DNA of 27,875 bases from an uncultured Christensenella sp. (lineage in GTDB: Bacteria > Bacillota > Clostridia > Christensenellales > Borkfalkiaceae), in assembly GCA_910585235.1 (NCBI GenBank), contig CAJUCM010000015.1, forward strand, positions 1 through 27,875, read 5' to 3'. Positions within the stretch are counted from its first letter, which is position 1. Each line of letters begins with the position of its first letter. The notes beneath the pieces are model-generated. The model saw only the letters and a program-made list of their open reading frames with translations, had not been told where the DNA came from and made no database searches. Both the position numbers and the translations under genes were made by a program. Positions 23,134 through 27,875 of this stretch are shown here, one piece after another.

Positions 23134-24059
23134 GCGCGTATCACCGTCCCATTATGGAGGACGAAGTCGTAGAGGGATTGGCGCTCAAAGACGGCGGGAT
23201 TTACTTTGACGGAACGGCGGGAGGCGGAGGACACTCCTTTGCGATTCTGAACAGCAATCCGAAAGTAAAGCTCGTTGCGACCGATAAAGATACGGAAGCG
23301 ATCGAAGAGGCGACAAAGCGCCTTTCGCCCTTTCAGGGCAGATTCACGATCCGTCACAGTGATTTCAAAAATTACGCAAACGTGTTTTCGGAAGCGGGAA
23401 TCGAAAAGATCGACGGGTTTCTGCTCGATCTCGGAATCTCGTCCCATCAGATTGACGACGAAAAAAGAGGGTTTGCTTACCGGTTAAAAAATGCGCCTCT
23501 CGATATGAGAATGGATACGGACAGTCCGTTTTCGGCAAAGGACGTCGTGAACGGATATTCCGAAGAGGCATTGAAAAAGATCTTGAAAGAATACGGCGAG
23601 GAACGCTTCGCGGGAGCGATCGCAAAAAAGATCGTGAGCTACCGTGCAAAAAAGCCGATTGAGACCTGCGGAGAACTCGAAGCGCTCGTCCGCGAGGGGA
23701 TTCCCCCGAAATTTCGGACGCCCGCCTGTGCAAGGCAGAGCTTTCAGGCGATCCGGATAGAAGTGAACGGGGAACTCAACGGTTTGGGCGAGTGCGTCAG
23801 AGGACTTGTGGATCGTCTCAGGGTCGGCGGAAGAGGTTGCGTTTTAACCTTCCATTCTCTGGAAGACAGGATCGTAAAGCAGACTTTTAAGGATCTGGCG
23901 ACGGGTTGCACCTGTCCGAAAGAACTTCCCGTTTGCGTGTGCGGCAGAAAAGAGAGGGTCAGACTTCTTGGACGCTACACGGCAAGCGAGCGGGAGATAA
24001 AAGAAAATTCGCGCAGTAAGAGCGCAAAATTAAGAGTGATCGAAAAAATATCCGAATAA
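23130..24059 (+). CDS. rsmH: 16S rRNA (cytosine-1402-N4)-methyltransferase
   Basis: A 309-residue SAM-dependent methyltransferase (formerly MraW). It has the N-terminal HRPIMEDEVV, the SAM-binding DGTAGGGGHSFAIL, LLDLGISSHQID, the RMD motif (DMRMD) and LTFHSLEDRIVK. The length is typical. ATG 23130 overlaps the mraZ stop. It is in the standard dcw order between mraZ and the ftsL-like gene. Confidence 0.97.
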   Translation: MSAYHRPIMEDEVVEGLALKDGGIYFDGTAGGGGHSFAILNSNPKVKLVATDKDTEAIEEATKRLSPFQGRFTIRHSDFKNYANVFSEAGIEKIDGFLLDLGISSHQIDDEKRGFAYRLKNAPLDMRMDTDSPFSAKDVVNGYSEEALKKILKEYGEERFAGAIAKKIVSYRAKKPIETCGELEALVREGIPPKFRTPACARQSFQAIRIEVNGELNGLGECVRGLVDRLRVGGRGCVLTFHSLEDRIVKQTFKDLATGCTCPKELPVCVCGRKERVRLLGRYTASEREIKENSRSKSAKLRVIEKISE

Positions 24060-24099
24060 TCGGGGAACGTGAAGAGTAAGATATAAGGAGCTTGGGAAA

Positions 24100-24882
24100 A
24101 TGGCAGGACCGGCAGTACTCGAAAGAGAGCTTAAACAACAGGAAGAAAAAGTATCGTATGACGAACGGGCGAGAGAGACGAGAACGCCCTCCGCTTACGA
24201 TATTCTCCGTACTCCGACAATGGGGGCGCGGACAAGTTCTCCCGTGCAAGAAAAGCGCGCGGAGACGACCGTTTACGGCGCGCCCGCAGACAGGATCGAT
24301 TCTTACTATCATACGCCTTCCGCTCCCGCACGCAAGAAAATACTCTTCGATAATTATGAACTGATCAACGGGGAAGTCATGCAGAAAAACCCCGAAACGG
24401 AAATGATGTCGCGCGTATTCGACAGCGCGGCGGTGGTCGCGGAACCCGTTGAGGCGCCCGTCCGCGAAGAAGTGCAGGACAGCGCGGCTGTGGTCGCGGA
24501 GCCTGAACCCGTAGCGGACAATCCCGACGAGGACGCGCTTCCCACCCGCCGTACGATGGAATCGGTCATGCGCTCCGCATCGGTGCAGGAAATCACGGTC
24601 ACGGATACGAGAACGGGTTTCAAAGCCGCATTCACTTCGCTTTCGACCAAAATGAAGATCGTGCTTCTCTCGGTCGCAACGGCGATCCTGCTCGCGATCG
24701 TTTTGATCTGCGTGAACACGAGCATCATCCGTTCGCTCGACTCTGATCTGACCGATTTGAGAGGACGCGCGGCGGAACAGCAGACGACTTACGAAAATTT
24801 GCAGAAAGAGAGCGATCTCTATACCGATCCCGATAGCGAGATTGTAGCGGATTGGGCGCAGAACAACGGTATGACAAGATAA
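24100..24882 (+). CDS. ftsL: FtsL-like division protein with long cytoplasmic N-terminus
   Basis: A 260-residue single-pass membrane protein. The identification rests on position (between rsmH and the division PBP) and topology: one helix at about 187-207, then a short extracytoplasmic segment (208-260) with weak coiled-coil character. Sequence similarity to FtsL is low, as is normal for this family. The cytoplasmic N-terminus of about 180 residues is longer than usual, acidic and low-complexity, with two DSAAVVAEP repeats. AAGGAG at 24085-24090 supports ATG 24100. FtsL works with DivIC/FtsB and the division PBP in septal synthesis. Confidence 0.7.
   Translation: MAGPAVLERELKQQEEKVSYDERARETRTPSAYDILRTPTMGARTSSPVQEKRAETTVYGAPADRIDSYYHTPSAPARKKILFDNYELINGEVMQKNPETEMMSRVFDSAAVVAEPVEAPVREEVQDSAAVVAEPEPVADNPDEDALPTRRTMESVMRSASVQEITVTDTRTGFKAAFTSLSTKMKIVLLSVATAILLAIVLICVNTSIIRSLDSDLTDLRGRAAEQQTTYENLQKESDLYTDPDSEIVADWAQNNGMTR
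24421..24503 (+). repeat. Tandem repeat inside the ftsL-like gene
   Basis: A 26-base segment (24421-24446) recurs at 24478-24503 with 24 of 26 bases identical, period 57 bases (19 codons). It encodes DSAAVVAEP twice in the acidic cytoplasmic linker. Confidence 0.75.
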
Positions 24883-24890
24883 TTTCCACG

Positions 24891-24907
24891 GGAGGAAAAC
24901 AACAATT
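24891..24907 (+). promoter_or_regulatory. Ribosome-binding site and ATT start of the division PBP
   Basis: GGAGG (24891-24895) is followed after nine bases by ATT (24905-24907), in frame with the PBP. No ATG, GTG or CTG occurs in this frame between here and the conserved domain; the only other candidate, TTG 24962, lies inside the membrane helix and has no Shine-Dalgarno. Confidence 0.65.
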
Positions 24908-26653
24908 AAAAAGACGGATTTTTCACTTTCCGTTTTACGAAAGAGGTTATTTGCCGTATTTTTGGCGATAGCCTTTATTTTTTGCATTTTTCTTGCCCGA
25001 TTCTTTTACATCCAGGTCATTTGGGAGGATGAACTCAATTTCCTTGCGCTTGACCAGTGGACGAGGGAGATCCCCGTCGTTGCGGGCAGAGGACTGATCG
25101 TGGACAGAAACGGCGAAGTGCTTGCGGGAAACGCCGCTTCTTACAGCGTATTTGCGCGGGCAAACGCCGTCAGCGACGCGGAAGGGTGCGCCGACGTTCT
25201 TTCGGCGACGCTCGGCGTCTCCTACGAGGAAATTTATAAAAAACTCACGGATAAGAGCAAGTCCGAAATTTCCGTCGTGCGCCATGCCGAAAAATCGGTC
25301 GTCGAAAAAATAGAGGGCGAAAATCTCGACGGCGTATATTACGCCCGCGACAACACGCGGATCTATCCGTACGGGGAGCTCGCCTGCCAGCTCATCGGCT
25401 TTACGTCCTTCGACCAATCGGGCAGTACGGGAGTCGAGCAGTACTATAACAAGTATCTGGCGGGGGAGAACGGGGAGATCCTGTTTGAGAGCGATCTCGT
25501 CGGGGTCGATCTCAAAGGGGCGACGGCGGCGTATATTCCCGCAACGGACGGCGTTAATCTGAAACTGACCCTCGATTACCGCATTCAATCCGCGGCAGAG
25601 GCGACGATGGGGAAAGTACTTGCGGAATCGAACGCAAAGGGCGCAAGGTGCGTCGTGCTCGATCCGCGGGACGGCTCGGTGCTCGCCATGGTGAATCTTC
25701 CCTCCTATGATCTGAACGACATTCCGCGGGACGATCTTACAAAGCTCAACGACGAATCGCGCAATCGCGTCGTATCCGATATTTACGAACCGGGATCGAC
25801 GTTCAAAATTATCACGGCGGCGGCAAATATCGAGGAGACGATCAGGGGGAACGCCTCCGCAATTCCGCTCAATCATATCTATCCGAGTTCGCGCACCCGC
25901 ACGGTGGACGGGACGAAGATCAAGTGTTGGAGCGATCACGCAAACGGCAAACATTCCAATCAGACGCTTGCGGAGGCGCTCAACAACTCCTGCAACCCGT
26001 GCTTTGTGGATATTGCGCTTGCGCTCGGCAAAGAGACGTTTTATTCCTATCTGACGGCATTCCGCTTCGGTAAGGCGACGGGGGTGGATTTTTCGGGCGA
26101 GGCGATCGGAATGCTTCTGCCCGAAACGACGGTGCAGAACTGCGATCTTGCGCGTATCGGATTCGGACAGACGATCGCGGTCACGCCTTTACAGCTTGCC
26201 GCAGCGGCGGCTTCGGCAGTCAACGGCGGTTATTATTATGCGCCGCGCGTCGTGAGCGAAATCTATTCGTCGGACAACTCCGTGCGGGAAAAAATACCGC
26301 CGAACTTTTTGGGGCGCACGGTGAGCGAAGAGGCTTCGGGAATTCTCTCGTCCATGCTCGAAGGCGTGGTGAGGGACGGAAGCGGAAAAAAAGCGTATAT
26401 CGAGGGTTACCGCGTCGCGGGCAAGACGGGCACGGCGCAGAAGTACGAGAACGGCGTGATCGCACAGGGCAAATACGTCTCGTCCTTTTTGGGATACTTT
26501 CCCGCGGACGAACCGCGCTATCTTGCGCTCGTCATTGTGGACGAACCGCAGGGCAGTTACTACGGAAGCACCGTCGCCGCGCCCTGCGCCAAAGAGATAT
26601 TTGAAAAAATCATTGAGATCAATCGGTTGGAACCGTTTACGGAGGAAACATGA
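24905..26653 (+). CDS. ftsI: Division-type class B penicillin-binding protein (FtsI/PbpB/SpoVD family)
   Basis: A 582-residue monofunctional transpeptidase that cross-links septal peptidoglycan, counted from an ATT start. The N-terminus is then a short basic segment (KKTDFSLSVLRKR) and a membrane helix (about 15-36). The PBP dimerisation domain begins near REIPVVAGRGLIVDRNG. The transpeptidase has SxxK in PGSTFK (S298, K301), SCN (S362-N364) and KTGT (K507). No PASTA domain is present. A start at TTG 24962 would delete the cytoplasmic segment and half of the helix. The stop overlaps murE. The family assignment is secure; the start codon is an inference. Confidence 0.92.
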   Translation: MKKTDFSLSVLRKRLFAVFLAIAFIFCIFLARFFYIQVIWEDELNFLALDQWTREIPVVAGRGLIVDRNGEVLAGNAASYSVFARANAVSDAEGCADVLSATLGVSYEEIYKKLTDKSKSEISVVRHAEKSVVEKIEGENLDGVYYARDNTRIYPYGELACQLIGFTSFDQSGSTGVEQYYNKYLAGENGEILFESDLVGVDLKGATAAYIPATDGVNLKLTLDYRIQSAAEATMGKVLAESNAKGARCVVLDPRDGSVLAMVNLPSYDLNDIPRDDLTKLNDESRNRVVSDIYEPGSTFKIITAAANIEETIRGNASAIPLNHIYPSSRTRTVDGTKIKCWSDHANGKHSNQTLAEALNNSCNPCFVDIALALGKETFYSYLTAFRFGKATGVDFSGEAIGMLLPETTVQNCDLARIGFGQTIAVTPLQLAAAAASAVNGGYYYAPRVVSEIYSSDNSVREKIPPNFLGRTVSEEASGILSSMLEGVVRDGSGKKAYIEGYRVAGKTGTAQKYENGVIAQGKYVSSFLGYFPADEPRYLALVIVDEPQGSYYGSTVAAPCAKEIFEKIIEINRLEPFTEET

Positions 26654-27875
26654 AACTTACGGAATTGGTCCGCGAGGTGAGGGGCGCGCGGCTTATCGGG
26701 GAAGACAGGGAAATTACGTCTCTCTGCACGGACAGTCGGCTTGCGGGAGAGGGCGATCTGTTCTTCTGTTTCCGCGGAACGCATTCGGATTCGCATGAAT
26801 ATGCGGAGGACGCCGTACAAAGGGGCGCTTCGGCGATCGTCGTCGAGCGGGAACTGAAACTCGGTTGCAGTGAAATCGTTGTGGAAGACGGTCGGGAAGC
26901 AATGGCATATCTCTCGGCGGCGTTTTACCGTCACCCCGAAAAAAAGCTCAGGATCGTCGGGATCACGGGAACGAACGGTAAAACGACGACTTCCTTCATG
27001 CTGAAAAATATTCTGGAAGAGGCGGGAAAAAAGACGGGGGTGATCGGTACGCTCGGCGCGGAATACGGGGAGCGGAAAGTCGCGCCCGTTCTGACGACGC
27101 CCGATCCGGTGTTTCTTTTTTCCCTGCTTGCGGATATGGTGCGCGAGGGGATCGAGGTCGCGGTCATGGAAGTTTCCGCACACGCGCTCGCGCTGAAAAA
27201 GGAGCGTCCGATCTTATACGATCTTGCGATCTTCACCAATCTGACGCGCGATCATCTCGACTTTTTTCAGGATATGAAGTCGTACGGCGAGGCGAAAAAA
27301 TCCCTCTTCACGCCGAACCGCACCCGATTTGCCATTCTCAATGCGGACGATCCGTTCTCCGAAAAACTGAAAGGCGTTCCCTGCGTCACCTACGGGATCG
27401 ATACGCCCGCCGACTGTTTCGCCGTGATCGGGTCGGAAAGTCTCAGGGGAAGCAGGATCGTTCTCAACCTCAACGACGAACTCATGGAGACGGAGCTCTC
27501 GCTTACGGGAAAGTATAACGTCTCGAACGCGTTGGCGGCGGCGGAGGCGGCAAGAAGGCTCGGCGCGGATTCGGGCGCGATCACGCGCGGACTTTCCCGC
27601 ACGTCGGGCGTGAACGGCAGGCTCGAATGGGTCGCGTCCTATGCGGGCGCGGATGTGTTCGTGGATTTTGCGCATACGCCCGACGGTCTTGAAAAATCTC
27701 TCGGCGCGCTCAAAGCGCATTGCAAAGGAAAGCTCTTCGTTCTCTTCGGCTGCGGGGGAAACCGCGACAGAGGAAAACGCAGAAAAATGGGGGAGACGGC
27801 GGCGCGCATCGCCGATTTCGCCGTGCTGACTTCCGATAATCCCCGCTATGAGGATCCCTGCGCGATCCTCGGCGA
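26650..27875 (+). CDS. murE: UDP-MurNAc-tripeptide synthetase MurE (3' partial)
   Basis: The first 408 residues of a Mur ligase, cut by the window end. The N-terminal domain binds the nucleotide precursor. The ATP site GTNGKTT is at 107-113, EVSAHAL and TNLTRDHLDFF follow, and the C-terminal domain has FGCGGNRDRGKR. The specificity motif DNPR (D396-R399, in TSDNPRYEDP) predicts addition of meso-diaminopimelate rather than lysine, matching the dapF gene in the same window. ATG 26650 overlaps the PBP stop and follows GGAGGAAAC. Confidence 0.96.
   Translation, partial: MKLTELVREVRGARLIGEDREITSLCTDSRLAGEGDLFFCFRGTHSDSHEYAEDAVQRGASAIVVERELKLGCSEIVVEDGREAMAYLSAAFYRHPEKKLRIVGITGTNGKTTTSFMLKNILEEAGKKTGVIGTLGAEYGERKVAPVLTTPDPVFLFSLLADMVREGIEVAVMEVSAHALALKKERPILYDLAIFTNLTRDHLDFFQDMKSYGEAKKSLFTPNRTRFAILNADDPFSEKLKGVPCVTYGIDTPADCFAVIGSESLRGSRIVLNLNDELMETELSLTGKYNVSNALAAAEAARRLGADSGAITRGLSRTSGVNGRLEWVASYAGADVFVDFAHTPDGLEKSLGALKAHCKGKLFVLFGCGGNRDRGKRRKMGETAARIADFAVLTSDNPRYEDPCAILG

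Noticed and set aside
24962..24964. TTG as the start of the division PBP
   Set aside because: It falls within the membrane helix, has no Shine-Dalgarno, and would discard an in-frame basic segment that follows a good GGAGG.
24947..25954. A 335-codon minus-strand frame opposite the division PBP (and a similar one at 23959-24987)
   Set aside because: Antisense shadows of rsmH, ftsL-like and PBP coding sequence; no domain recognised.
1..27875. tRNA genes, CRISPR arrays, transposases, prophage or defence genes
   Set aside because: None seen; all sizeable frames are explained by housekeeping genes, the polyamine operon, one lipoprotein and one unknown membrane protein.

Overview
The window is a gene-dense stretch of a bacterial chromosome. 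It most likely comes from a Clostridia-type member of the Bacillota. This inference rests on four things: the cysteine desulfurase-thiI pair, the miaB-mutS-mutL-miaA-ynbB-like order, a dcw cluster opening with mraZ-rsmH-ftsL-pbpB-murE, and an XRE-cupin regulator leading a potABCD operon. Most genes have moderately GC-rich third positions. A few AT-rich islands stand out: the lipoprotein at 15108-15884, the 3' end of murI, and two short patches inside the class A PBP and miaA. No tRNA, rRNA, CRISPR array, insertion sequence or phage gene was seen, and no gene-free gap exceeds about 230 bases.

Layout. Bases 1-4265 (+) hold the end of a CarB-DapF fusion, an unknown two-helix membrane protein, a cysteine desulfurase and thiI, each junction being an ATGA-type overlap. 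Bases 4269-6449 (-) are a class A penicillin-binding protein. A short divergent promoter region (6450-6531) separates it from a second + strand operon (6532-15884): sirtuin, miaB, mutS, mutL, miaA, a PLP-dependent methionine gamma-lyase-family protein, and finally an AT-rich lipoprotein. A hairpin at 15922-15954 can terminate both converging operons. Bases 15964-21134 (-) are a polyamine-uptake operon in the order XRE-cupin regulator, potA, potB, potC, potD, with an elaborate leader and operator region upstream. rpsT (-) has its own promoter and terminator. murI (+) then leads into the dcw cluster, whose promoter (22591-22620) is followed by mraZ, rsmH, an ftsL-like gene, a division PBP and murE (cut by the window end).

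How the genes fit together. Peptidoglycan synthesis is a theme: DapF makes meso-diaminopimelate, MurI makes D-glutamate, MurE joins meso-DAP to the precursor (its DNPR motif is visible), and the two PBPs polymerise and cross-link. A second theme is tRNA modification (desulfurase and ThiI for 4-thiouridine; MiaA and MiaB for ms2i6A37), interleaved with mismatch repair.

The observations most worth checking are: (i) the division PBP has a good Shine-Dalgarno but apparently starts at ATT; (ii) DapF is fused to the C-terminus of CarB and has alanine where the first catalytic cysteine should be; (iii) PotA carries a duplicated C-terminal regulatory region and PotD has both a lipobox and a C-terminal membrane helix; (iv) the xre-pot leader has nested promoters, palindromic operators and a hairpin; (v) the divergent sirtuin/PBP promoters predict a leaderless and a Shine-Dalgarno-less mRNA. 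I found no convincing evidence of a wholly new multi-gene system.
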